DNA of 64,000 nucleotides from Gracilibacillus massiliensis (GTDB lineage Bacteria > Bacillota > Bacilli > Bacillales > Amphibacillaceae). Shown one piece after another: positions 47,116 to 56,325 of the stretch. The notes below the pieces were generated by a model, which was not told the DNA's origin, searched no databases, and saw nothing but the letters and a program-made list of their open reading frames with translations. The stretch is taken from contig NZ_CZRP01000012.1 in assembly GCF_001458115.1 (NCBI RefSeq), positions 496,001 to 560,000 on the forward strand, written 5' to 3'. The position numbers and the translations under genes are program-made. The first letter of the stretch is position 1; each line of letters begins with the position of its first letter.

Positions 47116-47904
47116 ATGAATAAATTAAAAGGAAAGCATATTCTCATTACAGGTGCTTCGAGTGGTATTGGTGAATCTATCGCTTATAAAGTAGCAGAAA
47201 GCGAAGCCATACCTATTATGATAGCCAGATCAGAAGAGAAATTGGTAAGTATTTCAAAGAATATCGAAGAGCGTTTTCAGATAAAAGCAGTATATCACTC
47301 TGTAGATATTACTGACACGATTCAATGGAGCAAGGTATTGGAAGATATTTTAGAATCGGTACAATCTATTGATGTATTAATTAACAATGCAGGTGTTGGC
47401 TACTTTGATACATTTGAACATTCCCAATGGAAACATGTTGAAATGATGCTCCGTCTTAATTTGGAAGCTCTATATTATACAACCTATCGATTGGTACCTA
47501 ACATGAAAAAACATTCTCCAACACATATTGTCAGTATTGGATCGCAAGCAGGAAAAATTGCAACACCCAAAGCAGCAGTTTATAGTGCAACTAAAGCAAG
47601 TGTAATAAGTTTTTCAAATGCGTTGCGAATGGAATTAAAAAACAGAATCTATGTTACATCCGTTAATATTGGACCAGTTAAAACTGCTTTCTTTGATACT
47701 GCGGACCCAAGTGGTAGTTACAGAAATAGTGTTGCCAAGTATATGTTAGACCCAGATGATGTTGCAACTAAAATTATTAAACATTTATTTACCAGTAAAC
47801 GTGAAATTAATTTGCCTTTTTGGATGGACTTTGGGAGTAAAATCTATCAAAACTTCCCGAGATTAATGGAATTCATATTACAGCCTGCCTTTAGAAAAAA
47901 ATAA
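47116..47904 (+). CDS. yqjQ: Short-chain dehydrogenase/reductase
   Basis: 262 residues, classical SDR: cofactor loop TGASSGIGES (about 12-21), NNAGVG and catalytic Ser in SIGSQAGK with YSATKAS. B. subtilis YqjQ has this size and genomic place. Substrate unknown. GGAGATG precedes the ATG. Confidence 0.92.
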   Translation: MNKLKGKHILITGASSGIGESIAYKVAESEAIPIMIARSEEKLVSISKNIEERFQIKAVYHSVDITDTIQWSKVLEDILESVQSIDVLINNAGVGYFDTFEHSQWKHVEMMLRLNLEALYYTTYRLVPNMKKHSPTHIVSIGSQAGKIATPKAAVYSATKASVISFSNALRMELKNRIYVTSVNIGPVKTAFFDTADPSGSYRNSVAKYMLDPDDVATKIIKHLFTSKREINLPFWMDFGSKIYQNFPRLMEFILQPAFRKK

Positions 47905-47923
47905 GAAGCTTATATATATTTCA

Positions 47924-47972
47924 GTTATTCTTCGCTGACAATAATGTTTTTCCAGCGAAGAATAACAAAAAG
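47924..47972. terminator. Bidirectional terminator
   Basis: GTTATTCTTCGCTG and CAGCGAAGAATAAC are a perfect 14-bp stem around a 15-nt loop, followed by AAAA. It separates the convergent SDR and aldo/keto reductase genes. Confidence 0.85.
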
Positions 47973-47986
47973 ATGGAAGTATCATA

Positions 47987-48901
47987 TTAACGGTGTTGCT
48001 CGTACTTATTTGCTAATGCAATATTTTCTACTTGTGCCAATTGCTCAGATCCAAAACTTTGATTTAGTGCGCCTACGTTCTCCTTTAGTTGGTCAATAGA
48101 ACTTGCACCTGCTACAACAGAGCTTACTGCGCTATTTGAGAGTACATACTGCATTGCTAAACCAGTTAATGTTTGGTTCTCTTGCAAGACTTCTTTTAAT
48201 TGCTTCACCGTTTTAAGCAACGTTTCTTTGTCATATTCCAGATATCCTTTTTGTGCTTTATTTTCCGTTACTTCTAATCCTTTATTGCTTAACAGGCCTT
48301 TCGCAAGCGATCCTCTGGTAACCACACTAATATTATGCTGATCAAGTAATTGTAACATTTCTTCTTCCGGGCGCCTGTCTAATATGCTATATTGCATCAT
48401 TACACTAACAATATTAGATTTTTCAATATATTGTCTGATAACGTTTGGTCGAATAGAGGAAATGCCGTAGTATCGGATAACACCTTCTGTTACTAACTCT
48501 TCAAATGCTTCAATGGTTTCGTCTATTGGATCTTCAATAGTTCCACCATGTAATTGATAAAGATCAATATAATCAACTTGCAATCTAGTTAAACTTTCTT
48601 TCACTTGTTCTTTGATGTAAGATTTACTTGGATCCCAAAACCAACTACCATCTTCTTTCAGATGATTGCCGACTTTTGTTGCTAGGATAACTTGATCTCT
48701 CTTATGTTTAATTGCCTTTCCAACAATTTCTTCGTTTCTTCCTTGGTCGTATAAATCAGCCGTATCAAGATAATTTATCCCAAGTTCTAATGCTTCATCA
48801 ATAATATTAGAAGCTTTTTTTAAATCTGTCCCCAATGACATACAACCAAGTGCAATTGGAGATACGTTTAATTCAGATTGTCCTAATTGAACTTTTTTCA
48901 T
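47987..48901 (-). CDS. yqkF: Aldo/keto reductase
   Basis: NADPH-dependent reductase of 304 residues with LGCMSLGTD, the catalytic Asp/Tyr region YLDTADLYDQGRNEEIVG, and DYIDLYQLHGG. C-terminal VVAGASSIDQLKEN is the cofactor site. YqkF in B. subtilis also stands next to nudF. Substrate unknown. Confidence 0.92.
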   Translation of the reverse strand: MKKVQLGQSELNVSPIALGCMSLGTDLKKASNIIDEALELGINYLDTADLYDQGRNEEIVGKAIKHKRDQVILATKVGNHLKEDGSWFWDPSKSYIKEQVKESLTRLQVDYIDLYQLHGGTIEDPIDETIEAFEELVTEGVIRYYGISSIRPNVIRQYIEKSNIVSVMMQYSILDRRPEEEMLQLLDQHNISVVTRGSLAKGLLSNKGLEVTENKAQKGYLEYDKETLLKTVKQLKEVLQENQTLTGLAMQYVLSNSAVSSVVAGASSIDQLKENVGALNQSFGSEQLAQVENIALANKYEQHR

Positions 48902-49048
48902 TTGCTACATCCTTCCTGTCCCTAGTTAGTATATATCCATTGTACAAATCGTGAGAAAGAAATACAATAAAGAGAGTCCCACTGAAGATTAACGAAACTT
49001 AATCGAATGTTAATCAAGTGATCGAAGTGAACGAAAGGATGGAAGCGA

Positions 49049-49594
49049 ATGAAGCATTTTGAAGAAAAAACAACTAAAACTCAATCTATCTTTAACGGAA
49101 AAGTAATAGATGTTCAAGTAGATGACGTACTATTGCCTGACGGAAAATCATCCAAACGAGAAATTGTAAAACACCCTGGGGCAGTAGCAATTATTCCAAT
49201 CACTCAGGATAATAAAATCATTTTTGTAAAACAGTATCGTAAACCATTAGAAAAGACTTTAATTGAAATACCTGCTGGTAAATTAGAAGAGGGGGAATCA
49301 CCGAACATCACTGTTTTAAGAGAGCTGGAAGAAGAAACAGGCTTTACTACAAACCATTTACAATATATTACATCGTTTTATACATCACCAGGCTTTGCTG
49401 ATGAGATTATTTACTTATATGAAACCAATTCCTTAGAAAAAGTACTGGAACCCAAAGCATTGGATGAGGATGAATTTGTTGAATTAATGGAATTGTCAAT
49501 AGAAGAGGCGGAAAAATTGATCGCTACACAAGAAATCCATGATGCGAAAACGTTGTACGCAATTCTATATTTAAAAAATAAAGGTATGAGATAG
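49049..49594 (+). CDS. nudF: ADP-ribose pyrophosphatase
   Basis: Nudix hydrolase of 181 residues that cleaves ADP-ribose. The Nudix box is GKLEEGESPNIT followed by VLRELEEETGF. The N-terminal dimer part KTQSIFNGKVIDV is typical of NudF. It runs into the EndoQ-type gene with 1 base between. Confidence 0.95.
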   Translation: MKHFEEKTTKTQSIFNGKVIDVQVDDVLLPDGKSSKREIVKHPGAVAIIPITQDNKIIFVKQYRKPLEKTLIEIPAGKLEEGESPNITVLRELEEETGFTTNHLQYITSFYTSPGFADEIIYLYETNSLEKVLEPKALDEDEFVELMELSIEEAEKLIATQEIHDAKTLYAILYLKNKGMR

Positions 49595-49595
49595 C

Positions 49596-50765
49596 ATGTT
49601 ACGTGATTATTTTGTAGATCTACATATTCATGTTGGGCGCAACTTTAAAAACAGACCAGTGAAAATTACGGCTTCGAAGAACCTGACGATAACAAACATA
49701 ATGAAAGAGGCAAGTGACCGAAAAGGAATTGATATTGTAGGCGTGATTGATTGCCATGCTCCTGCTGTTCAAACAGAGATTAAAAATGCAATTTCAGAAG
49801 GAGAAGCGCTAGAGCTAGAATATGGTGGTATTCGATACAGTAATACAACTTTGATCCTAGGAGCCGAAATAGAGGTGTATGATGAAAATTGCAAGGGACC
49901 AATCCATGTTTTATGCTATTTTCCGTATCTAGAAAACATGGAGCATTTTTCTAATTGGCTTTCTCAACGAATGAAAAATATAGAGCTTAGTTCTCAGCGA
50001 TATTACGGCAGTGCGATCGAATTGCAGCAGAAAACTCACGAATTAGGTGGTTTGTTTATACCTGCACATGTATTTACGCCTTTCAAAAGTCTGTTTGGAA
50101 AAGGTGTAAATCGATCATTAGCCGAAGTACTTGATCCTAATTTGATTGACGCTATTGAATTGGGACTAAGTTCTGATACAAAAATGGCAGATCAAATTTC
50201 TGAATTACATTCCTTTTCTTATGTAACAAATTCTGATGCCCATTCCTTAGCGAAAATAGCTAGAGAGTATCAAGTGATGTCCTTAGAGGAGGCTAACTTT
50301 AATGAATTAAAATTAGCCTTAATGAAAAGTTCCAATAGAAGGATTAAAGAAAACTTTGGTATGAATCCAAAATTAGGCAAATACCATGCAACTGTTTGTG
50401 CGAACTGCTTGTCTAAAATGGAGGAAGGTAAACCTTGTCCTTCTTGCGATTCTATGAAGTATATTAAAGGTGTGTCGGATCGCATTCAAGAGTTAGCCTC
50501 TAATAAACAATTGGTTAAGAGCAGACCAGATTATACATATCAAGTTCCTTTAGAATATTTACCGGGATTAGGACCAAAAACAATGGAAATATTGTTGCAG
50601 CATTTCGGTACTGAAATGAACATTATTCATTATGTTCCAGCGGAAGCTTTAATAAAAGTTGTAGGAAAAAAATTAACTGAAATGATTATTAGTTTGCGTG
50701 CTGGTAAAGTAAACCTTTCAGAAGGAGGAGGTGGCAAGTATGGAAGAGTGATAAAAACTCAATAA
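49596..50765 (+). CDS. yqxK: Endonuclease Q family protein (YqxK-like)
   Basis: 389 residues: a PHP-type phosphoesterase domain (VDLHIHVGR, VIDCHAP, IPAHVFTP, YVTNSDAHS), a four-cysteine zinc finger (CANC...CPSC, about 268-288) and a C-terminal helix-hairpin-helix (YLPGLGPKTMEILL). EndoQ enzymes cut 5' of uracil, hypoxanthine, xanthine and abasic sites; a Bacillus relative has been shown active. The coupling to nudF is shared with B. subtilis. Confidence 0.9.
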   Translation: MLRDYFVDLHIHVGRNFKNRPVKITASKNLTITNIMKEASDRKGIDIVGVIDCHAPAVQTEIKNAISEGEALELEYGGIRYSNTTLILGAEIEVYDENCKGPIHVLCYFPYLENMEHFSNWLSQRMKNIELSSQRYYGSAIELQQKTHELGGLFIPAHVFTPFKSLFGKGVNRSLAEVLDPNLIDAIELGLSSDTKMADQISELHSFSYVTNSDAHSLAKIAREYQVMSLEEANFNELKLALMKSSNRRIKENFGMNPKLGKYHATVCANCLSKMEEGKPCPSCDSMKYIKGVSDRIQELASNKQLVKSRPDYTYQVPLEYLPGLGPKTMEILLQHFGTEMNIIHYVPAEALIKVVGKKLTEMIISLRAGKVNLSEGGGGKYGRVIKTQ

Positions 50766-50876
50766 CCTATTGATAACTTTCACATTTTCCATTATTTTAG
50801 GTTCTTCTTATTAGTTCTATTTCTATTAATCGATTCATAGATTGTAGGGAGAACTAAGTTGGAGGATGTGAAGCAA

Positions 50877-51521
50877 TTGAAAGCAGTTAAAAATAGAAAA
50901 CCAATTACCACTCATTTCACTAAGTATCATACCATTTATATCTTTACTATAATCCTTTTTATAACAGGGATTATTTTTGGAGCTATTATAGTAAACAGTA
51001 TGAATTTTGTGCAAAAACAAGACTTATATTTTTATTTAGAACGATTCTTTCTTAGTTATTTACAAGAAGATGCTGTTACTCACGAAAGCTTATTCAAAAA
51101 TGCGTTTTTTTATCATATACAGTTTTTAGCATTGTTATTTTTTCTTGGTTTAGCTGTAATTGGATTACCTATTATTTGGGTGCTTTTATTTGTAAAAGGT
51201 GTCGCTATTGGATTTACTGTAGGTTTTTTTGTTAATCAACTTGGAATAAAGGGATTACTATTTTCATTTTCTGCAATAGCTCCTCAAAATCTAATCATTA
51301 TTCCAATTTATATAATAGCTAGTTGTTTTGCAATGATTTTCTCACTAACATTATTGCAAAGTATGTTTTCCAAGCGCTATAAGCAACCGATCTTGCAAAT
51401 ATTTTATCGATACATTAGTGTGTTTATTGGTTTGCTGATAGTAGTTAGCATTGCTGCATTATTAGAATCTTTTGTCTCCTTTGAAACAATGAAAATAATC
51501 TCGGACCGTATTATTAATTAA
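50877..51521 (+). CDS. spoIIM: Stage II sporulation protein M
   Basis: Part of the SpoIID-SpoIIM-SpoIIP machine that thins septal peptidoglycan for engulfment. It has 214 residues with about five helices and KGVAIGFTVGFFVNQLG in the centre. Three in-frame starts compete: TTG 50859, GTG 50868 and TTG 50877; GGAGG lies at 50861-50865, so 50877 fits best and gives the usual length. Expected to be sigma-E controlled; CATAGATT at 50836 could be a -10 box. Confidence 0.9.
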   Translation: MKAVKNRKPITTHFTKYHTIYIFTIILFITGIIFGAIIVNSMNFVQKQDLYFYLERFFLSYLQEDAVTHESLFKNAFFYHIQFLALLFFLGLAVIGLPIIWVLLFVKGVAIGFTVGFFVNQLGIKGLLFSFSAIAPQNLIIIPIYIIASCFAMIFSLTLLQSMFSKRYKQPILQIFYRYISVFIGLLIVVSIAALLESFVSFETMKIISDRIIN

Positions 51522-51533
51522 TAATTATTATTA
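51519..51533. promoter_or_regulatory. 7-1-7 palindrome, possible PerR/Fur box
   Basis: TAATAAT-T-ATTATTA is a perfect 15-base inverted repeat in the Fur-superfamily 7-1-7 layout. It starts at the spoIIM stop and lies about 50 bases upstream of the fur promoter. Confidence 0.4.
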
Positions 51534-51557
51534 AAAAATAATGAGAATGTGCCTTTT

Positions 51558-51601
51558 TTATAATTATTTTAATTGACACCTTACATTCGTCTCTTTATAA
51601 T
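51558..51601 (+). promoter_or_regulatory. fur promoter with adjacent PerR-like box
   Basis: TTGACA (51573-51578), 17 bases, TATAAT (51596-51601): a perfect sigma-A promoter. TTATAATTATTTTAA (51558-51572) directly touches the -35 box and matches the PerR box TTATAATNATTATAA in 14 of 15 positions. PerR control of fur is known in B. subtilis; inferred here. Confidence 0.75.
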
Positions 51602-51625
51602 TATCAATGTAAGGAGGTCTTTGAT

Positions 51626-52105
51626 ATGGAACACCGATTAGACCGGATAAAAAAAGAATTGCACGCTCAAGGTTATAAATTAACGCCTCAACGTGAAGCA
51701 ACAGTTCGTGTGTTGTTAGAACGTGAAGAGGACCATCTTAGTGCTGAAGATGTTTATTTATTAGTTAAAGATAAAGCGCCAGAAATCGGATTAGCGACCG
51801 TTTATCGAACATTGGAATTGCTTACTGAGATAAAAATTGTAGATAAAATAAATTTTGGTGATGGAGTTTCTCGGTATGATCTACGTAAAGAAGGTGCGAA
51901 ACACTTTCATCATCATTTGGTATGTACAGAATGTGGATCCGTCGAAGAAATTATGGATGATCTGTTAGAAGATGTCGAATCGATTGTACAATCAGATTGG
52001 GGTTTTTTAGTCAAGGATCATCGTTTGACTTTTCATGGTATATGCCAAAAATGTCAAGATCGAATCTGTAGAAATTGTGAAGCAAAAAAATTAGCTGCTA
52101 AATAG
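51626..52105 (+). CDS. fur: Ferric uptake regulator Fur
   Basis: Iron-dependent repressor of 159 residues. Winged-helix domain with YKLTPQREATVRVLLE and GLATVYRTLELL; metal-binding region HFHHHLVCTECG; second cysteine pair CQKCQDRICRNC, so four to five Cys near the end. Very similar to the B. subtilis Fur pattern; slightly longer at the C-terminus, with extra RICRNCEAKKLAAK. Confidence 0.95.
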   Translation: MEHRLDRIKKELHAQGYKLTPQREATVRVLLEREEDHLSAEDVYLLVKDKAPEIGLATVYRTLELLTEIKIVDKINFGDGVSRYDLRKEGAKHFHHHLVCTECGSVEEIMDDLLEDVESIVQSDWGFLVKDHRLTFHGICQKCQDRICRNCEAKKLAAK

Positions 52106-52170
52106 GTATAATTTCGAGTTTTCTCGGTATAAATTCTAATAGAATCTAAATTCTATTAGGAGAATGCCCG

Positions 52171-52389
52171 ATGATATCGATTTTTAAACTATTTGGCGAA
52201 ATGATTAAGTTTTTTATTATCTTTATTTTGTGTACCGTTTTATTTTATTATGTCATTAAAGCGGTACACAGTGAATATGAGAAGTTAGACCGGTACGAGT
52301 ATCCACAAGGAAATGCAGTAAAAGTATTTCAACAAGAAGACCCAGATGTATGGGAGCGTTTAAGTATATTTTTTCGATTGGGTGAATAA
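52171..52389 (+). CDS. yqzK: DUF4227 family protein (YqzK-like)
   Basis: 72 residues with one membrane helix (about 12-30) and a short soluble tail (EYPQGNAVKVFQQEDPDVWERL). Function unknown. It sits between fur and xerD, as yqzK does in B. subtilis, and ends 3 bases before xerD. An inverted repeat CTAATAGAA...TTCTATTAG (52137-52160) touches its GGAG ribosome site and could affect translation. Confidence 0.87.
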   Translation: MISIFKLFGEMIKFFIIFILCTVLFYYVIKAVHSEYEKLDRYEYPQGNAVKVFQQEDPDVWERLSIFFRLGE

Positions 52390-52392
52390 TAC

Positions 52393-53289
52393 ATGGAGGA
52401 ACTGCAATATCCCATAGAAGAATTCTTTCATTTTCTGCGGATTGAGAGAGGATTGTCTACAAATACTATCCAAGCCTATAAACGCGATCTTTTACTTTAT
52501 TTCCAGTATTTAAAAGAAGATCGTACGATTACTCGTTGGGAAGAGGTTGGCCGGCAAGATGTAATGCACTTTTTGTATAAGTTAAATGACAAAGGCAAAT
52601 CTCCTGCAACCATTGCTCGAATGTTATCGACATTACGATTGTACCATCAATTTTTAATTAGAGAATATCAGTTGAAAGAGGATCCTAGCTTGCACATAGA
52701 AACACCAAAAGCTAATCGTAAATTACCAAAAGTTCTTTCGCCGAAGGACATTGATAAATTACTAACGATACCGGCAACTGATAAATATACGATACGAAAT
52801 AAAGCAATGCTTGAAACATTATACGCAACAGGATTACGAGTAACAGAACTAATAAGTTTAACATTGAATGATTTACACTTAACAATGGGTTTTGTTCGTT
52901 GTTTTGGAAAAGGTTCAAAAGAAAGAATTGTGCCTTTAGGTGATATTGCAAAAGATGCACTGGAAATGTACATAAAAGACGCCAGACCACAATTTGTTAA
53001 ACAAAAGTCAACAGAAACTGTCTTTGTTAATCACCACGGGAATCCTTTGTCACGACAAGGCTTTTGGAAAATCATTAAAGATATTGCCAAAACTGCGGGT
53101 ATTGAAAAAGAACTATCCCCACATACATTAAGACATTCATTTGCAACCCATTTATTAGAAAATGGCGCAGATCTTAGAGCTGTTCAAGAAATGCTCGGAC
53201 ATGCAGATATTTCCACAACTCAAATATATACCCATGTATCTAAATCAAGACTTAAAGACATATATAAATCACATCATCCCAGAGCCTAA
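52393..53289 (+). CDS. xerD: Site-specific tyrosine recombinase XerD
   Basis: Resolves chromosome dimers at dif together with XerC (called RipX in B. subtilis). It has 298 residues: N-terminal SAM-like core-binding domain (FLRIERGLSTNTIQAY), catalytic domain with ATGLRVTELISL (first Arg), LSPHTLRHSFATHLL (His, Arg), LGHADISTTQIYTHV (His and nucleophile Tyr). Confidence 0.95.
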   Translation: MEELQYPIEEFFHFLRIERGLSTNTIQAYKRDLLLYFQYLKEDRTITRWEEVGRQDVMHFLYKLNDKGKSPATIARMLSTLRLYHQFLIREYQLKEDPSLHIETPKANRKLPKVLSPKDIDKLLTIPATDKYTIRNKAMLETLYATGLRVTELISLTLNDLHLTMGFVRCFGKGSKERIVPLGDIAKDALEMYIKDARPQFVKQKSTETVFVNHHGNPLSRQGFWKIIKDIAKTAGIEKELSPHTLRHSFATHLLENGADLRAVQEMLGHADISTTQIYTHVSKSRLKDIYKSHHPRA

Positions 53290-53320
53290 AAACGTCACAT
53301 TCACATTGTGACGTTTTTTT
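53288..53320 (+). terminator. Terminator of xerD
   Basis: AAACGTCACA and TGTGACGTTT form a perfect stem followed by TTTTT; it overlaps the xerD stop. Confidence 0.92.
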
Positions 53321-53388
53321 ATGTTAAAGAGGTTATACTTTTTGGCTAATTTGGCAAAAATAGAAATGTTATTAATCGGAGGTGACGG

Positions 53389-54585
53389 ATGTTGAAAAAT
53401 AAAATTAGTATAATGGTAGTAATTGCATTTAGCATATTGTGGATCTTTAGTGTGAATGTACTCGCCCATCATGATGAAAATCACGTTTCAATGGAAGTGA
53501 ATGAGAATAAATCTCTTGATCTTGCTAAGCATTCTCAATCAGCAATTTTGATAGAACGAGATACAGGAAATATCATTTTTGATAAGAATGCCAATGATAA
53601 ATTACCACCCGCAAGTATGACAAAGATTATGACTCTATTATTGATTATGGAAGCTATCGAAAATGCTCAACTATCACTTGATGAAACAATTAGAATAAGT
53701 GAAACTGCAGCATCGATGGGTGGCTCACAAATCTTTTTGGAAGCTGGAGAAGAAATGTCAGTAGAAGATTTGCTAAAAGGGATTGCAGTTGCATCGGGAA
53801 ATGATGCAAGTGTCGCAATGGCCGAGAGAATTGCAGGCAGTGAGCAAGCATTCGTAGAAATGATGAATAATAAAGTGTCAGAGCTAGGATTAAAATCTAC
53901 TAAATTCCAAAATTCTACAGGATTACCAGCCGAAGAGCATTACAGTACAGCACATGATATGGCGATCATGGCGAAAGAATTATTAAAGTATGAGGATATC
54001 ACCAAATACACAAGCATTTATGAAGATTATTTACGAAAAGGTCAAGACAATGAGTTTTGGCTAGTGAATACGAATAAACTAGTCCGATTTTATGATGGTG
54101 TTGATGGTTTAAAAACAGGTTATACAAGTGAAGCAAAGTATTGTTTAACAGCAACCGCAGAAAAGAATGGAATGAGGACTATCGCTGTTGTGCTTGGTGC
54201 AGGGAGTACAAAAGAACGTAATAGTGACGTTAGCCAATTACTTGATTATGCTTATGCAAAATACGAGACAAAGCCTCTTTATGAGAAAAATCAAGCGGTG
54301 ACCTCTTTTGAATGGCTAAAGGCAGATAAGCAGAAAGTGAACGTTGTTACTAGTGATTCGGTTTCGATATTATACCAGAAAGGAACCGATTTAAACAAAA
54401 TAGATACGAAAATAACCATTAATCAAGATATTGATCTACCAATAGAAAAAGGGAGTATGGTAGGGAAACTGCAAGTTATGGAAGGAGAAAAAGTGATCAG
54501 TGAAACAGATTTGATTGTGAAAGATGATATAAATCATGCTAATGTGTTTCAGTTATTCAAGCGAACCTTTCAGTCATTTTTTTAA
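53389..54585 (+). CDS. dacF: D-alanyl-D-alanine carboxypeptidase DacF
   Basis: Trims peptidoglycan stem peptides in the forespore, setting cortex cross-linking. It has 398 residues: signal peptide (1-26), active-site SxxK S76-K79 (PASMTKI), SGN at 136-138, KTG at 242-244, and a C-terminal beta domain plus amphipathic helix (NVFQLFKRTFQSFF). Directly upstream of spoIIA, as in B. subtilis. GGAGGTGAC precedes the ATG. Confidence 0.94.
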   Translation: MLKNKISIMVVIAFSILWIFSVNVLAHHDENHVSMEVNENKSLDLAKHSQSAILIERDTGNIIFDKNANDKLPPASMTKIMTLLLIMEAIENAQLSLDETIRISETAASMGGSQIFLEAGEEMSVEDLLKGIAVASGNDASVAMAERIAGSEQAFVEMMNNKVSELGLKSTKFQNSTGLPAEEHYSTAHDMAIMAKELLKYEDITKYTSIYEDYLRKGQDNEFWLVNTNKLVRFYDGVDGLKTGYTSEAKYCLTATAEKNGMRTIAVVLGAGSTKERNSDVSQLLDYAYAKYETKPLYEKNQAVTSFEWLKADKQKVNVVTSDSVSILYQKGTDLNKIDTKITINQDIDLPIEKGSMVGKLQVMEGEKVISETDLIVKDDINHANVFQLFKRTFQSFF

Positions 54586-54596
54586 GTCTTGAATTT

Positions 54597-54686
54597 TTCG
54601 ACATCTATGTAAAAAATCAGCTTTTTTAGCCGATTTTGTTCTAGTTTTGTCAACAAGCAGGATTGCAGGAAACAGATATAGAAAAT
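54597..54686 (+). promoter_or_regulatory. Probable sigma-H promoter and 0A box of spoIIA operon
   Basis: A reverse 0A box TTCGACA is at 54597-54603, with a weaker TGTCAAC near 54649. AGGATTG (54659) and ATAGAAAAT (54678-54686) fit the sigma-H -35 and -10 boxes with proper spacing. Spo0A-P activation of a sigma-H spoIIA promoter is established in B. subtilis. The element lies 33 bases before the spoIIAA start. Confidence 0.6.
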
Positions 54687-54718
54687 AGTACAACAGAAAC
54701 GAACTGGGAGGGATTTTG

Positions 54719-55072
54719 ATGCAATTGCATTCACATTTTAATATTGTAGAGGATGTACTTATTGTTCGATTAGATGGAGAACTAGACCATCATTCAGCTG
54801 CTCGATTGAAAATTGAATGGCAAGAACGATTACAAAAAAAAGGTATAAAACACGTTATTTTAAATTTAAGTGAATTACATTTCATGGATAGTTCTGGTTT
54901 AGGTGTCGTGTTAGGTCGTTATAAGGAAGTGAAACAATTGGGCGGTGAGATGATTGTTTGCTCAGTCAATCCAGCTGTAAAGCGACTTTTCGACATGTCC
55001 GGTTTATTCAAGATTATTCGGTTAGAATCGGATGAAGTTTTTGCATTGACTAGCTTGGGGGTGGCGTCATGA
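54719..55072 (+). CDS. spoIIAA: Anti-sigma-F factor antagonist SpoIIAA
   Basis: A STAS-domain protein of 117 residues. When dephosphorylated by SpoIIE it binds SpoIIAB and frees sigma-F. Phosphorylation site S58 in [15 protein letters not shown]. The ATG at 54719 follows GGGAGG; the TTG at 54716 is not needed. Overlaps spoIIAB by 4 bases (ATGA). Confidence 0.97.
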   Translation: MQLHSHFNIVEDVLIVRLDGELDHHSAARLKIEWQERLQKKGIKHVILNLSELHFMDSSGLGVVLGRYKEVKQLGGEMIVCSVNPAVKRLFDMSGLFKIIRLESDEVFALTSLGVAS

Positions 55073-55509
55073 ATAATTCAATGGAATTGAAATTTAAAAG
55101 TGTCAGCGAAAATGAGGCATTTGCAAGGATTTCGGTAGCTGCCTTTGTATCGCAAATCGATCCCAATATGGATGAGTTGACAGAGATAAAGACAGTTGTT
55201 TCTGAAGCTGTAACAAATGCAATCATTCATGGCTATGAAGAAGATCCGACGCAACATGTATTTATTTCTTGTACGTTAACGGATAGCAGTTTATCTGTCT
55301 TAATAGAGGATAACGGTTTAGGAATTGAGAATATTGATTTAGCAAAGGAACCTTTATACACATCAAAACCAGAGTTAGAACGATCTGGAATGGGTTTTAC
55401 AATCATGGAGAACTTTATGGATAAAGTTGAAATCATTTCTTATCCTGGTGAAGGTACCAAAGTAAAAATGACGAAAGACTTCCAAACTTCGAAAAGCATG
55501 TGTAATTAG
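55069..55509 (+). CDS. spoIIAB: Anti-sigma-F factor and kinase SpoIIAB
   Basis: 146 residues. A GHKL-ATPase kinase that holds sigma-F or phosphorylates SpoIIAA. ATP-binding motifs: [13 protein letters not shown] (N box), IEDNGLGI (G1) and [10 protein letters not shown] (G2). Coupled to both neighbours. Confidence 0.97.
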   Translation: MNNSMELKFKSVSENEAFARISVAAFVSQIDPNMDELTEIKTVVSEAVTNAIIHGYEEDPTQHVFISCTLTDSSLSVLIEDNGLGIENIDLAKEPLYTSKPELERSGMGFTIMENFMDKVEIISYPGEGTKVKMTKDFQTSKSMCN

Positions 55510-55518
55510 GTGATGCTG

Positions 55519-56265
55519 ATGAAAACAAAAATGTCAAACGCAACACCTTTAGAAGATAAAGAGGTTAAGCGATATATAGCATTAAGTCAAGAAGGAGATG
55601 AAGAAGCAAGATCCTTATTGGTGGAAAAGAATATCAGGTTAGTTTGGTCTGTTGTTCAGAGGTTTATGAATAGAGGATATGACCAGGACGATTTATTTCA
55701 AATTGGTTGTATCGGTTTAATAAAATCGATAGATAAATTTGATTTAGCTTATGATGTGAAATTTTCGACGTACGCAGTTCCAATGATTATAGGAGAGATT
55801 CAACGATTTATACGAGACGATGGCACAGTTAAAGTAAGTCGCTCCTTAAAAGAAGTGGGCAATAAAATCAGACATGTTACCGACGATTTAACGAAAGAAT
55901 ATTCAAGAGCACCAACGATCCAGGAGATTGCAAACAAATTAGACTTATCTCCTGAGGATATTATCCATGCTCAAGAAGCAACAAAAAAACCACAATCTAT
56001 CCATGAGACTGTTTATGAAAACGATGGTGATCCAATAACTTTATTAGATCAAATTGCAGATGTAAATGATAATTGGTTTGAAAAGATGACGATCGAGCAA
56101 ATAATAAATGACTTAGATCAACGTGAACGGCTCATTGTTTATTTAAGATATTATAAAGACAAAACCCAAACAGAGGTAGCCAATCGTCTAGGAATTTCGC
56201 AAGTACAAGTATCACGTATCGAGAAGAAAATACTAGAAAAAATCAAAGAAGAAATAAGCAATTAA
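55519..56265 (+). CDS. sigF: RNA polymerase sigma-F factor
   Basis: First forespore-specific sigma factor. It has 248 residues, with region 2 (DLFQIGCIGLIKSIDKFDL, FSTYAVPMIIGEIQRFIRDD), region 3 (APTIQEIANKLDLSPEDI) and region 4 helix-turn-helix (EVANRLGISQVQVSRIEKKIL). Three in-frame starts (GTG 55510, ATG 55513, ATG 55519); AGGTG at 55508-55512 best fits 55519. Confidence 0.97.
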   Translation: MKTKMSNATPLEDKEVKRYIALSQEGDEEARSLLVEKNIRLVWSVVQRFMNRGYDQDDLFQIGCIGLIKSIDKFDLAYDVKFSTYAVPMIIGEIQRFIRDDGTVKVSRSLKEVGNKIRHVTDDLTKEYSRAPTIQEIANKLDLSPEDIIHAQEATKKPQSIHETVYENDGDPITLLDQIADVNDNWFEKMTIEQIINDLDQRERLIVYLRYYKDKTQTEVANRLGISQVQVSRIEKKILEKIKEEISN

Positions 56266-56294
56266 GACTATCCAATCGGGTAGTCTTTTTTAAT
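56263..56294 (+). terminator. Terminator of spoIIA operon
   Basis: AAGACTATCC and GGGTAGTCTT form a stem with a 4-nt loop, then TTTTT. Confidence 0.9.
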
Positions 56295-56325
56295 ATAAAA
56301 AACTGAAATTAATTCATAAAAAACT

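Noticed and set aside
52137-52160. Inverted repeat CTAATAGAA/TTCTATTAG before yqzK as terminator of fur
   Set aside because: No T run follows, and it abuts the yqzK ribosome site; at most a translational element, noted in the gene entry.
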